From: Rebecca billardiae RCC1528
Lineage: Eukaryota > Haptophyta
Reading direction: 5' to 3'
DNA length: 64,000 nt
Assembly (NCBI GenBank): GCA_965240325.2
Contig: OZ251235.1
Location: 930,001-994,000, forward strand
This document shows positions 49,317-59,439 of this stretch, piece by piece. The notes beneath the pieces were generated by a model. That model was given only the letters and a program-made list of their open reading frames with translations, had not been told where the DNA came from and ran no database searches. A program made the translations under genes and the position numbers. Numbering within the stretch: position 1 is the stretch's first letter; each line of letters begins with the position of its first letter.

Positions 49317-49940
49317 TTATCCCGGCGGCGTGCGAGAGATCCTCGCGAACGGGCTGCGCGCTGGGCTCGGCGGCGCCAGCGTAGCAGCGTGGGGCAGGCC
49401 GAGCGCGCGGCCGCGCATACCGGCTGCGTTCTTCTCCGGCGGCGCGACCGGCAACGACAGGCCGAGTGCCGGCCTTTGCGGACGCGGGGGCGAGCTGTCG
49501 TCCGGGCCAGTGAGATACCCGTCACGCGTCGGCGAGTCCGCGCCCACGCCCGACAACCCCTCCGCGTTGCTGATGAGCTGCCGCGCGTCCTGCGAGATGG
49601 ACATCTGCCGCTTCACCTCCACCTTCTCCTCCGCCTTGTGGATGAGACGCCGCGCGTCGAAACTGCTGTCGACGTCGAGTCGGGTGGGGGTTCCTTGTGG
49701 CTCAGATGACGCGCGACGAATCACGTGCCTCACTTCCGCCAGGTGCAGGGACGTCGCCTCCTCGCCCCAGCACGAGTTGCACAATTTGCGGCGCACGATC
49801 TCTCCGCCGCCTAGCTCGGCACGCTGCACGACGTGGCAGGTGCTGCACACGCGGCGAGTGCACTTGCCACATGTGCGCAGGTGCCAGCGGCTGTGCTCGC
49901 ACTCGCCACAGCGCTCACGATGCGGAAGCGCAAACCCCAT
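49317..49940 (-). CDS. FYVE-like zinc-finger protein, tandem paralogue 2
   Basis: Single exon, 207 residues from MGFALPHRERCGECEHSRWH. It has the same eight-cysteine finger as paralogue 1 (CGKCTRRVCSTCHVVQ, KLCNSCWGEE), the same middle block (DARRLIHKAEEKVEVKRQMS, ISQDARQLIS) and the same end (APPSPARSPFARISRTPPG). The linkers differ, with several short indels. The zinc finger is the best-conserved part, which indicates duplication followed by purifying selection on the finger. An upstream in-frame extension to 50165 has no counterpart in paralogue 1 and is left out. Confidence 0.8.
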   Translation of the reverse strand: MGFALPHRERCGECEHSRWHLRTCGKCTRRVCSTCHVVQRAELGGGEIVRRKLCNSCWGEEATSLHLAEVRHVIRRASSEPQGTPTRLDVDSSFDARRLIHKAEEKVEVKRQMSISQDARQLISNAEGLSGVGADSPTRDGYLTGPDDSSPPRPQRPALGLSLPVAPPEKNAAGMRGRALGLPHAATLAPPSPARSPFARISRTPPG

Positions 49941-51619
49941 GCTCGACGGTGTTGCGAGTCGGGGACGGCAGAGAGGAAGTTGCTTGCGGAGCTTTTCGGC
50001 ACTGGCGTCGTGGTTCGCGGGCTCGGCAAAGGAATGCCGTTGCCGAGTGGGCGAAACTTTCCAGCGGTCGGAGCTACAGTGCTTACGCGGGCGGTTCGGC
50101 GCGGGAAACGAGACTACGTTCCCCCGTGTCGGACCAAGGACCGGACACGCGATCCAATCGACCAATCCGAGCGTGCGTCTGAGCGGTTCATAAGTGGTGG
50201 GCGAAACAGCTTATAAGTACTCATTCCAACTGCTCTACCAACCACAGGTCCGACGCCCAATCAGAGCTCCCCACGGAGCGCTTAAGAATCCCCAACAGGG
50301 GCCGTAAGCACTACTGGACCGGCGCGCTCACCGGCGGCACGGCGCGCGAACATTCCGAAGGCGTACCGATGGAAACCGTCTACGAACATTCTTCGCTCGA
50401 GCTCAACGTCTGGGTATGCCGTTACACAGTGAGAAGCAAGTGATTATGATAGAGGTGTGTGCGTCTGCTCAGTAAACTGTAACGGACCCGACGGAGGCCG
50501 CTCCCGCGCTTCCAGCGTATTGTGGCTCTCGGCCTTCCGCCGCTCCAGTAGAGCTCCCGATGGGGCCCAGCGGGGCGGTAGCGAGGCGGGGAACGACTGG
50601 AGCTTGCGCGTGGTTGTGTGTTTTGCGCCCCCGCACCTCTGGAGGTCTGCGAGGCCCGCGCGAGCTTGAGCTTGCGGCGGTTCACATCTGATAAATTACC
50701 TGCATCGACAGCCGTTCAAGGTCCACCGGCACGTTGCCTGCATTCGAGGCGCATGAAGCCGCAGGGCGTCATGGCGCGCGTCCACGACCTTGCTGCAAGA
50801 TGGCTTAGACTCTCCCGGGATGCGCGCCTCGGGTTGCGCTCAGCGCGCGCACACTTTGCTGGGACGACAGCACAACTAAGCGGTGAGTCAGCCGGCATAG
50901 GCAGTCAGGGGCGCTATGCATATGTCCGGGTGGGCCGTCAAGGCGCAGAGAATATGAGCAGACGCCAGTAGCCTCGCGACACAAGACGGCGCAGACACAC
51001 GCTGCCCCTCTGCCCAACCGCGTGCACCATCACCGCGTGCACGTCGACGACCGCGGCGGCCGCAGCGCGCGGCGGCACCCGCGCACGGCAGCGCCGCGCG
51101 GCGCGCCGCATGTGTGGCGGCGGCCCGATGTTACGCAGGCAGAAGGATGAATGAATAATCAAAATGAATCAGTGGCAGAGCTGCAGCGGATCGATCAGCA
51201 GGGACGAACACCAGGATCAGCGCTCCTCGCAGTCGTCCCTCACCTCGCCGTCGCCCCGCGGCATCACTCCATCGCCGAGCATCGCCATCGGTCAGCCGTC
51301 GTCTCGAAGTGATAATCGTCGCGTGCCGCGCCCCCGAGAGCGCGTGCCCCTGGGCACACCTGAGCCATGCGCGCGGCCGATGAGCATCTTGGCCTGGCCA
51401 CGCAGGCAGCACACGCCCAGCTCGCGCCGCATGGCGCCAGTGGTGAGCGCAAGCTGGTTGTGCGCGCAGCACGGCAACCAGGGGAGGCGGGTGCCGCAGG
51501 CTGCGGCGAGGCGCGCGCAAATCTGCATCGTCATCAAAAGCAAGCAAACAGGAGAACGGGTATCGCCTGCGGGCACTGCTCACCGACATCGGCGGCGTCG
51601 CCGCGGCTGGCGCGGCGCG
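49941..51619. other. Long divergent intergenic region
   Basis: 1.7 kb between paralogue 2 and gelsolin. Long open frames near 51160-51619 extend the gelsolin frame but lack similarity. A tRNA-like D-arm word occurs near 50240 but no full tRNA (see rejected). The region probably holds both promoters. Confidence 0.4.
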
Positions 51620-54604
51620 ATGGCGGTGGAGGACATGGCCATGGATGTGCGCGCGATGAAGGCGCGCGCCAAGGTCGCCCAGACGCGCAAGCAGGAGGAG
51701 CTCGAGCCCGGCGCCGACTTTGGCGAGTCGCCGGGCAAGATGCCGGGGGTCGAGGTGTGGCGGATCGAGGCGTTCAAGGTGGTGCCGGTGCCGCGCGCGG
51801 CGCAGGGCAAGTTCTACTCGGGCGACTCGTACATCGTGCTCCACACGCGCGCGCGTGGCGGCGGCGGCCGCGCCCTGGACTGGGACCTCTACTTCTGGCT
51901 GGGCGAGGCGACCTCTCAGGACGAGGCAGCGGTCGCAGCATACAAGACGGTCGAGCTCGACGACAGGCTGGGCGGGCGGCCGACGCAGTACCGCGAGACG
52001 CAGGGGCACGAGTCGAAGGGCTTCCTCGCCGTCTTCCCGCGCATCCAGTACCTCAAGGGCGGCGTCGACTCCGCGCTCAAGTCGGCCGCGGCGCGCGAGG
52101 GCACCTTTGAGCCGCGGCTGCTGCACTGCAAGGGCGCCAAGACGGTGCTGGTGAGCGAGGTGGCGCGGCGCGCGGCGTCGCTCAACCGGGGCGACGTGTT
52201 CGTGCTCGACGCGAACGACACCATCTACCAGTGGAACGGCGCCTCCGCCAACCGGCGCGAGAAGGCGAAGGCGCTCGAGGTCGCGCTCGCCATCCGCGAT
52301 GACGACCGCCAGGGGAAGGCGGAGCTGGTCGTGATCGATGACCCCGGGGCCGGGCACGCGCAGGTGCCGCTCGCCGAGCTGGACGAGGACGAGCGGCGGT
52401 TCTGGGCCGCGCTCGACGGCACGCGCGCCGACGTGCGCGAGGCCGCAGCGGCCGGCGAGGACGCGGCGGCCGGCGGCTCCGCGGGCGGCACGGCGGCCGC
52501 GGCCGGCGGCGGCGGCGGCGGCATGCTCGGCGGCCTGTTCGGGCTGGGCAAGGGCAAGGGCAAGGGTGGTGAGGGCGGCGCTGCCGCCCAGCCGGCCAAC
52601 GCCGCGGGCGCCGGCCCCGCCGGCCCGGCTCCGCCCAAGCTGTTTGTGATCTCAGACGCGCGCGGCTCGCTCAAGCAGACGGCTGTTGGGCCGGCCGGTG
52701 GCGGCGCGCTGACGCGCTCGCTGCTCGACGACGACGACGCGTTCCTGCTCGACGCGGGCGCGCACGTGTTCGTGTGGATCGGCAAGCGCGCGAGCCAGGG
52801 TGAGCGGCAGGCCTCGATGCGCGTCGCCGCCAAGTACCTCCGCGCGGCCGGCCGGCCGGCGCACACGCCGACGACTCGCGTCGCGTCCGGTGGCGAGCCG
52901 GCGGCCTTCCGCGCACACTTCGTGGACTGGCTGAGCGCGGAGGGCGGCGGCGCGCCGGTCACCGACCTGCAGGCGTTCCGCAAGGGGCAGGCGCGCGTGA
53001 GCGCCGCGCAGACGGAGCGCTCCACCGAGGAGCTCGCCGCCGAGCTCGCCGCCTCGCCTGCGCGCGCTGACGTGGGCGGCGCGTCGCAGCCTCTGGCCGA
53101 GCGGCCTCCGGCGGGTGCGGTGCGCGTGTGGAGGATCGAGAAGCTCGAGCGCGCCGAGCTGCGGCCTGAGGAGCTGGGGCTGCTCAACGCGAACGACTGC
53201 TACATCGTGCTGCACACGGACGAGCGCGCCAAGACGCGCACGCTGTACTACTGGCTCGGCGCCAAGTCGACGCAGGACGAGCGCGGCGCCGTCGCGCTAC
53301 AGACGGTGGCTCTGTCTGATGAGCTGGGCGGAAGCGTGCCGCAGGTGCGGGTGTGCCAGGGGCACGAGCCGCCGAGGCTGCTGTCGCTCTTCGCGCCGAG
53401 GCTGGTGGTCTTCTCGGCGGGCGGCGTGGAGACGGCGTTCCGCTCGGTCCCGCCGCGCGGCGCGCCCGCCGACCCCGCGCCCGTCGCCGCTGCTGCCATC
53501 AACCCGGCCAGCGAGGGCCCTGGCACACTCTTCCAGGTCCGGGGCACGACGGCGCGCGACGTGCACAGCACGCAGGTGGCGGCGAGGGCGGCCTCGCTCA
53601 GCTCGTACGACTGCTTCCTCGTGTGCTCGGCGCTCGCGGCGAGCGGCGCCGGCGGGAGCGGCGCGCTGCCCGCGTGGATGCAGCGCACGGTGGGCGCGGC
53701 CAAGGGCGGCGCGCCCACGCTGTGGGTGTGGCGCGGCGTGCACTCCAACCAGGCCGAGCGCGAGGGCGCCGATGAGGCCGCGCAGCTGCTGCTGCACGCG
53801 AGCGCGCACGGCGTCAACCCGAACGTGGCGGGGCCGCCGGGCTCGAAGCTCGGTGCCGAGGTGAAGGTGGTCGTCGTGGACGAGGGCTCCGAGCCCGCCG
53901 CAATGTGGGCGGCGATCGGCGGCAAGGGCGAGTACGCGCGCGTCGCTCCGGACGGCAAGGGCGGTGGCGGTGCCGGCATGCGGCTGCCCTTCGGCTCGCG
54001 CGGCATGGCGAGCAACAGCGCGTACGCGCAGGTGCCCAACGTGGATGACGCGCGGCTCTTCCACTGCTCAGACCGCACTGGCGTCTTCAAGGTTCGCGCC
54101 ACGCGCCACCGCGGCCCGTCACCCCGGATCGGGCGCGGGCGCGCCAAGCCGGGCCGCGCGCACCCGCCCGGTCGGGCGTCTGAGGTGAGAGTGGCCTCTG
54201 CTCATCTCGCCTCCCCCCGCTGCCCGCGTGCTTGCCCACCCTCGCAGGTGGAGGAGGTGCGAAATTTCGCTCAGGACGACCTCGACCCGGACGACGTGAT
54301 GCTGCTCGACGTGGTCGCCACCATCTACGTCTGGGTCGGCTCGGGCGCCTCGGAGAACGAGCGCCGACGCGCGCCCGAGCTGGCTGACCAGTACGCGCAC
54401 ACTGCCGGCACCGGCGGTGGCCGGCCCCCGCACGTGCCTGTGATCCGCGTCGAGCAGGGCGCCGAGCCGCTGCACTTCAAGGCGTGCTTCTTCGGCTGGT
54501 CGGACGAGAAGGGGGCGGTGGGGTACGACCCGTTCGAGGCGAAGCTCAAGGCGTCCAAGCAGGTCCGCCGCGCCAAGTCGATCGTGACGACCAACGCCAA
54601 GTAA
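51620..54604 (+). CDS. Gelsolin/villin-family actin-binding protein, six gelsolin domains
   Basis: Exons 51620-54091 and 54248-54604 flank a 156 bp GT-AG intron, a multiple of three so the frame stays open through it. The product is 942 residues. The start is MAVEDMAMDVRAMKARAKVA. Domain G1 begins VEVWRIEAFKVVPVPRAAQG with FYSGDSYIVLHT, DWDLYFWLGEATSQDEAAVA and YRETQGHESKGFLAVFPRI. G2 has NRGDVFVLDANDTIYQWNG. G3 follows a Gly/Ala linker (DAFLLDAGAHVFVWIGKRAS). G4 is VRVWRIEKLERAELRPEELG with NANDCYIVLHT. G5 is SSYDCFLVCSA with TLWVWRGVHSNQAE. G6 crosses the splice (DRTGVFK/VEEVRNFAQDDLDPDDVM, TIYVWVGSGASENE). It caps and severs actin filaments under calcium control. There is no villin headpiece. 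Confidence 0.93.
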   Translation: MAVEDMAMDVRAMKARAKVAQTRKQEELEPGADFGESPGKMPGVEVWRIEAFKVVPVPRAAQGKFYSGDSYIVLHTRARGGGGRALDWDLYFWLGEATSQDEAAVAAYKTVELDDRLGGRPTQYRETQGHESKGFLAVFPRIQYLKGGVDSALKSAAAREGTFEPRLLHCKGAKTVLVSEVARRAASLNRGDVFVLDANDTIYQWNGASANRREKAKALEVALAIRDDDRQGKAELVVIDDPGAGHAQVPLAELDEDERRFWAALDGTRADVREAAAAGEDAAAGGSAGGTAAAAGGGGGGMLGGLFGLGKGKGKGGEGGAAAQPANAAGAGPAGPAPPKLFVISDARGSLKQTAVGPAGGGALTRSLLDDDDAFLLDAGAHVFVWIGKRASQGERQASMRVAAKYLRAAGRPAHTPTTRVASGGEPAAFRAHFVDWLSAEGGGAPVTDLQAFRKGQARVSAAQTERSTEELAAELAASPARADVGGASQPLAERPPAGAVRVWRIEKLERAELRPEELGLLNANDCYIVLHTDERAKTRTLYYWLGAKSTQDERGAVALQTVALSDELGGSVPQVRVCQGHEPPRLLSLFAPRLVVFSAGGVETAFRSVPPRGAPADPAPVAAAAINPASEGPGTLFQVRGTTARDVHSTQVAARAASLSSYDCFLVCSALAASGAGGSGALPAWMQRTVGAAKGGAPTLWVWRGVHSNQAEREGADEAAQLLLHASAHGVNPNVAGPPGSKLGAEVKVVVVDEGSEPAAMWAAIGGKGEYARVAPDGKGGGGAGMRLPFGSRGMASNSAYAQVPNVDDARLFHCSDRTGVFKVRATRHRGPSPRIGRGRAKPGRAHPPGRASEVRVASAHLASPRCPRACPPSQVEEVRNFAQDDLDPDDVMLLDVVATIYVWVGSGASENERRRAPELADQYAHTAGTGGGRPPHVPVIRVEQGAEPLHFKACFFGWSDEKGAVGYDPFEAKLKASKQVRRAKSIVTTNAK

Positions 54605-55071
54605 GCGAGCAAGCTGCGTTTGGCACACCTCACTCACGCGAGTCGCGCACTCGAGTTAATCTCGCGCACTCGGACTCGCTGCAGTGCGGTGATGTGCGGA
54701 ATGCGATGACCAGCCATGCGCCCGTCTTCAAGCTGCTCGGACTCGGAGACGATCGGAGGAGTCGTCGTCGTCGGACTCTGACTCGCGAGCCAGTCTGGCC
54801 ACTCGGAGCCATTTGACAGGCCATGCATTATTCAGGGCCGCGCGTTGTTATATTCATCAGTATGACGCGCATTATTCGCGCGTCATATCAGATCCATATA
54901 TACATTATAAGTATATGGCAATAATACTGAGTTACAATTGATAATAAATTATAATAAATAAATAATACATTATTTTAAAGCAGAATATATATATAACGTC
55001 GTCGGCGCCGGGACCGTGACTCGCGCGCGCTGCTCAGGCCTCATTACTAGTATGACGGGCTCATTGCCGGC
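54605..55071. other. AT-rich convergent gap
   Basis: 467 bp between two converging stops. 54840-55000 is strongly AT-rich (TAATAAATTATAATAAATAA), probably with overlapping 3' processing signals of both genes. No ORF supported. Confidence 0.5.
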
Positions 55072-57696
55072 TCAGCGCTTCTTGGCGACGACGTACAGCA
55101 GCCAGATCTTGTCGAAGTGCTCATCGATCCTCCAAAGCGCGTGCTCGCGCTTTGAGCACAGGTCGTACTTGACCTCGAGCACGTCAAAGCCGCGGTCGAC
55201 GAAGAGGCTCTCGAGGGCTTGGTGCGAGAAGCGATAGTAGTCCGCCGGCGTCGCGTGCCAGTGGTACGACCACGGCACGGCGTGCAGCGCGAGCCCGCCG
55301 CGCTTGGTGACGCGCGCGATCGTGTCGAACGCCTTCCACGGCTCGCGGACGTGCTCGAGGACAAAGTGGGAGAAAGTGACGTCGAAGCCGGCGGTGGGCG
55401 CCGCGTCGCACCGCGTGATGTCGCAGCGCACGCTGTTCGGCAGCCCCTCCACTGCCACGTCCGCGTCGAGCACCCAGTACTGGAGCGGTCCGGCAAAGTG
55501 CGCAAACTTGGAGGTGGCGGCCTTCATGCCCGACGCGGTCGAGCCCGTGGCGCCGATGTCGAGGAAGCGGCCGCTGATCGGGCCGTCTGGCGCATTGTAG
55601 TACGCGCTCAGGTGGCGCGTGAACGCCTGCACGTACCCGTCGCTGAAGAGAGACGGGTCCATCACGACGTAGGGCTCCGGCCGGCCCGTGTGCTCGTGCT
55701 GCATCCTGTGCGCCCACTCCGGGCCCTGGCCGCAGCAGTACCAGCCGGAGAGGCACTGCTGCGCTGACGCGCCGTCCCCGCTGCGCAGCTGAGACGCGAT
55801 GTCCCAGATCCGTCGCGGCGCGCCGCCGCCCGACCCGCCGTTGGCCGTGGCCTCGGGCGAGTCCGGGCTGATCAGCTTGACGAGCGTGACGAGGTGGTAC
55901 TCGAGCGTGCCGTTCACGTACAGCTGGCGGCGAACGTTGCCGCCCGCAAAGCCCTGGTGCAGCCTCGCCCGGCCTGCTTGGTCGAGCCTGCGCGACGGCC
56001 GTCCTGCTCCGCCGCCGTCGCGCCGCCATGCTCCGCCTTTGCTCGACGTGCGCACACTCTTGGCTACCGGGCGCAGCGGGCCTTCGCCCCGCCCTGCTTT
56101 ACCTTTGCTCGGCTTGCGCGCGCGCTCGCCCCACTGGCGCAGCGGGCCTGGCCGGACCCGCGTGGCGTTGTAGTTCCAGCGCAAGACGTCGTACTCCGCG
56201 CCGATGTCGCGGTCCGACGCGATGCGCAGGCCCACGAGCTCCGCGCGCGCCGCCAGCTGCGCCACCGTCACCACCGTGTTCGCCATCCACAGCTCGCGGT
56301 ACGCGCCGATCGCCGCGCCCGACGCGGCGGCCGCCGCGCGCTCTGCCAGGAAGTCATCGATCACGACGACCGCGCCGCCCGGCGCGAGCTTGCGCGCCCA
56401 CGAGGCGAGGGTGGCGCTGAGGTCGGGCGAGTGCACGAGCGCCTCGACGCAGTAGATCCCGTCGAGCCTCGGCAGCGCGTCGAGCTCGTCGTACGAGCCG
56501 AGCCGCGCGGAGAACCGGTGCGGCCGCAGCCCGGTCTCGATGTAGTGCAGCTGCGCCGGCGAGAGCGTCACCCCGTGCAGCTCCCAGCGCGGTTGGCGCG
56601 CCTCGAGGTACACCAGGCCCGCGCCGATGCCGCAGCCCGCGTCGAGGAGCACGGCGCGGCCGTCGGGCGCGGCGCGCACGGCCGGTGCGTCCACGAGCGC
56701 CGCGCGCACCAGCGCGAAGTGCGTGTCGGCGGACCTGTTGCCGGGCGGGCCGAGCACGCGGTGCACGGCGAGTGTTGAGGTCTTGGACGGGTCGCGCCTG
56801 CCAGCCTCGTCGCGCGTGAGGTCGTCGTAGTACTGGGCGAGGGTTCCGAAGCGGTGGAGGACGGGCGAGCTCACAGCGCCCGGGCCGCGCTGCCGCCAGG
56901 CCAAGGTGGCGAGCGCGCGCTCGACCGAGAGGCCCGGGACGGAGGGCTCGCCCGCCTGCGCACCGATCGCGAGCGACCACGCGTCCAGTGCGCACGTTGC
57001 GTGCCACCACTGCTCAGGGAACCACACCAGCTGCCCGGGCTGCTGCTCGCAGTACGTGGGCCCGCCGGCCGCGCGCGCGCGCCCTCGGGCCAGCGCCGCG
57101 CACTCCGCCAGGTCCGCCTGCTTCGTCGACGGCCGATCTCCGGGTGGCGCAAACCACCACGCCTTGCGGCCTTCGAGCTGCGCGAGCCACGACGCGCCGT
57201 GCGTGTGGCTCACGTGCGCACTGCCCCGCGCAGCGCCAGAGACAATGCGGAAGTGCGGGCCGTTGAACACGCGCGCGAGCTTGGGCGGGCCGAAGCCCTG
57301 TGGGTGCGCTGCGTCCAGCGCCTTGAAGAAGGGGCCGTTCTCGGCGTCAACCGCGAACAGGAGCACAGACTCATTGCGGCAGCGGCGGAGCACGTCGGCC
57401 GTCGACTCCACGCGTCGATGACCGGCCTCGTCCAGGAGCGGGCGCACGTCGAGGCCCTTCACGAACTGGGGAAAGTCGCCGAATTGCCGTAAGAACGCGT
57501 CCACGCCACCGTCGCCGCCGAGCCACGCGCGCGCGCCTGCCCAACCCGTGAGCAACACGGGCTCGGTTGGCGGCTCGGCGCGTTGGAAGTCGGCGAGGGG
57601 AAGCGTGCGGAGGTCGCATCGCGGCGATGAGCCCGACTCGAGCGCTGCCACGCAACCGAGGAGGCTCAGCAGCAACACACCGGTGGCCGAAGACAT
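55072..57696 (-). CDS. Secretory-pathway JmjC-domain / methyltransferase / methyltransferase fusion
   Basis: One long frame, 874 residues from MSSATGVLLLSLLGCVAALE (signal peptide). Residues about 25-250 are a JmjC/cupin-8-type oxygenase: HVSHTHGASWLAQLEGRKAW with His164/His166, GQLVWFPEQWWHATCALDAW with His232. The usual H-x-D/E is H-T-H here. Residues 345-605 form a class I methyltransferase: VLLDAGCGIGAGLVYLEAR (SAM loop), DGIYCVEALVH and APGGAVVVIDDFL, ending NGTLEYHLVTLVK. Residues 690-874 form a second, different methyltransferase: GRFLDIGATGSTASG, FDVTFSHFVLEHVREPWKAF, GGLALHAVPWSYHWHATPAD. An Arg/Lys/Gly-rich stretch at about 513-575 may be an unspliced in-frame intron or a linker. 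All domains share one frame, so fusion is not an assembly guess. Substrate unknown. Confidence 0.8.
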   Translation of the reverse strand: MSSATGVLLLSLLGCVAALESGSSPRCDLRTLPLADFQRAEPPTEPVLLTGWAGARAWLGGDGGVDAFLRQFGDFPQFVKGLDVRPLLDEAGHRRVESTADVLRRCRNESVLLFAVDAENGPFFKALDAAHPQGFGPPKLARVFNGPHFRIVSGAARGSAHVSHTHGASWLAQLEGRKAWWFAPPGDRPSTKQADLAECAALARGRARAAGGPTYCEQQPGQLVWFPEQWWHATCALDAWSLAIGAQAGEPSVPGLSVERALATLAWRQRGPGAVSSPVLHRFGTLAQYYDDLTRDEAGRRDPSKTSTLAVHRVLGPPGNRSADTHFALVRAALVDAPAVRAAPDGRAVLLDAGCGIGAGLVYLEARQPRWELHGVTLSPAQLHYIETGLRPHRFSARLGSYDELDALPRLDGIYCVEALVHSPDLSATLASWARKLAPGGAVVVIDDFLAERAAAAASGAAIGAYRELWMANTVVTVAQLAARAELVGLRIASDRDIGAEYDVLRWNYNATRVRPGPLRQWGERARKPSKGKAGRGEGPLRPVAKSVRTSSKGGAWRRDGGGAGRPSRRLDQAGRARLHQGFAGGNVRRQLYVNGTLEYHLVTLVKLISPDSPEATANGGSGGGAPRRIWDIASQLRSGDGASAQQCLSGWYCCGQGPEWAHRMQHEHTGRPEPYVVMDPSLFSDGYVQAFTRHLSAYYNAPDGPISGRFLDIGATGSTASGMKAATSKFAHFAGPLQYWVLDADVAVEGLPNSVRCDITRCDAAPTAGFDVTFSHFVLEHVREPWKAFDTIARVTKRGGLALHAVPWSYHWHATPADYYRFSHQALESLFVDRGFDVLEVKYDLCSKREHALWRIDEHFDKIWLLYVVAKKR

Positions 57697-59439
57697 CGGC
57701 GCACCGTGCGTCACGGTCTGGCGGCAAAGGATCAAGACGCGTGCTGCGGCTGCGCCGGGGCGAGGCGGCGAGCGAGGCCGCGCGAGTGAGGGACGCCAAA
57801 CGCAGCCGCCCGACTGAACCCAATCTATGATTTATCATAACCACACAGGTTCCACTGGGGACAAGGCACCCAGGGTCGGAGAAAATCGGCGCGCTTTTTA
57901 TTTCCGCCTTGCATTTATTCAGCCGCGCGCTGCGCGGCGGACGCGCGCGTCTCGGGCGAGCGGGCGACGGCGCCGCGCTCCCGTGCGTGTGGACGATCCC
58001 GCGAGCGCAGAGCCGGCGAGCTAGGCTGGGCAGTCGTGCTGAAGTGCCATTCGCCGCTTCGCGCCGCGCATCGCATTCGGCTGTACTTGCCTCGGGCCAG
58101 CACTTGTCTGTGCACACCGCCACACGGCCAGCCCGTCGCCCGCGTGCGCCATGCGAGGCGAGACACACACGGAGCATGCGCTTCCGCGCGGCGAGGCCTA
58201 CGCTGTACGCACTGCGCTACCTTGCGCCGCCGCGCATGAGCGCGGGTCCGAACAGCTGCGTTCAGGTGTGCTGATTGCATCATTCATACGAGCCGATTGG
58301 TCGAACAAGCGCTCTGGCCCGACGATGACGTTGCAGCGCACGCCATGCTGATATGCGGTGACGCGGAGCATGTGCGCTCGCGCGGAGTGGCCACACGCGT
58401 GACCGCTGTCCAGCTCTGCCCCGGCATTGAACTCCCTGACTCGTGCTCCGACGTCAATCTTGGCCCGAGCTAGTACGTGCATGTATGCGTGCTGATGCAG
58501 AATATACCTGAACGAGGCCCATGATGGCCTGCCTGCGTGTATGTGCCTCCTCGGATGACACGGCGCGTGTATGAATGTGTGTATACTACCTTGTCAAGCA
58601 GTAGCTCACGTCTGGACGTTCGTGTCGAACTTGACGGTGCGCATCGTGCACACACGGTCAGCCTTGATAGACGCACCCGTGCAGCCGGAAGGCAGCATCA
58701 GCCTGCCTAAGACGTGAGCATCCAGCCCCGACGCCGCTTCCGGTGCCTGAATGGCGCGCGCTCCTTTCACGCGGGAATGTGCTCACTACATCACTATCCA
58801 GAAGGGCGCATGTCCGTGCTTTGCATGCTCACATGACCCTCGCCGTAGGTCGATGCCAACCGCTGCGTGATGCTCGATCATGCCTTTTGACGGCTGTGTG
58901 ACCCGTGCAGATGCGTATGCCAGGCAGCGTACTGTGGCGAGCGATGACGCGTGCATAAACTACCTGGACATTGCCCAGTGCAACCAAGTGCCGGACGCCG
59001 ACGCCGCTGCTCGCGGCACGCGTGCAGTCAGCCGAGGAATGCACACAACTTCCTTGTTGGTGCGGCGCACGCGATGGCCTGAGGCGCGGCGGATGCAGTG
59101 ATTCCGAACGGCGAGCGGTGGAACGACGCAAATGGCTGCTCTTCAGCCGCGCTCAACCACGCGCACCGCCTTCGCGGGCACGCAACTACCGCAGGAGGGC
59201 GCGCAGTCGGCGCCCATCTCGCCCCTCCAGCGCCGCCCAGCGCGCTGTCAAGCGCAGCCGCCAGCGGCAGAGGTTGGTGGTGCTCTGACGGCATCACCAA
59301 CATATTCGGAAAAGAAAATCCCCACCCGAAATTCCTGCGCCCAGTGGCAGGTAGGACGACGCGGGTCTGTCTGATTCGTCGGCGGCGGTGCTCCACCCAC
59401 CCGTTCAGGCGCCCGCTGTCGGGTCGGATCTGGGGGTGG
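57697..59439. other. Intergenic region left of the foldback element
   Basis: 1.7 kb with only short ORFs. An ATGATTTATCATAACCACACAGG word at about 57828-57850 resembles the end of repeat D. A further repeat-D fragment (GTAGGACGACGCGGGTCTGT) lies at 59350-59392. Confidence 0.45.

Noticed and set aside
50216-50300. tRNA-like word on the minus strand (GGTTGGTAGAGCAGTTGGAA)
   Set aside because: Resembles a D-arm/A-box, but no T-arm with GTTCGANNC and no acceptor pairing could be found at the right distance.
51164-51619. 152-codon upstream extension of the gelsolin frame
   Set aside because: Basic, low-similarity sequence before the family start, and Met51620 gives a sensible N-terminus. Could be 5' untranslated.
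56000-56160. Possible intron in the JmjC/methyltransferase fusion gene
   Set aside because: GT and AG candidates exist and the stretch is Arg/Gly-rich, but several sites fit equally and the frame is open, so I kept it as coding with a note.
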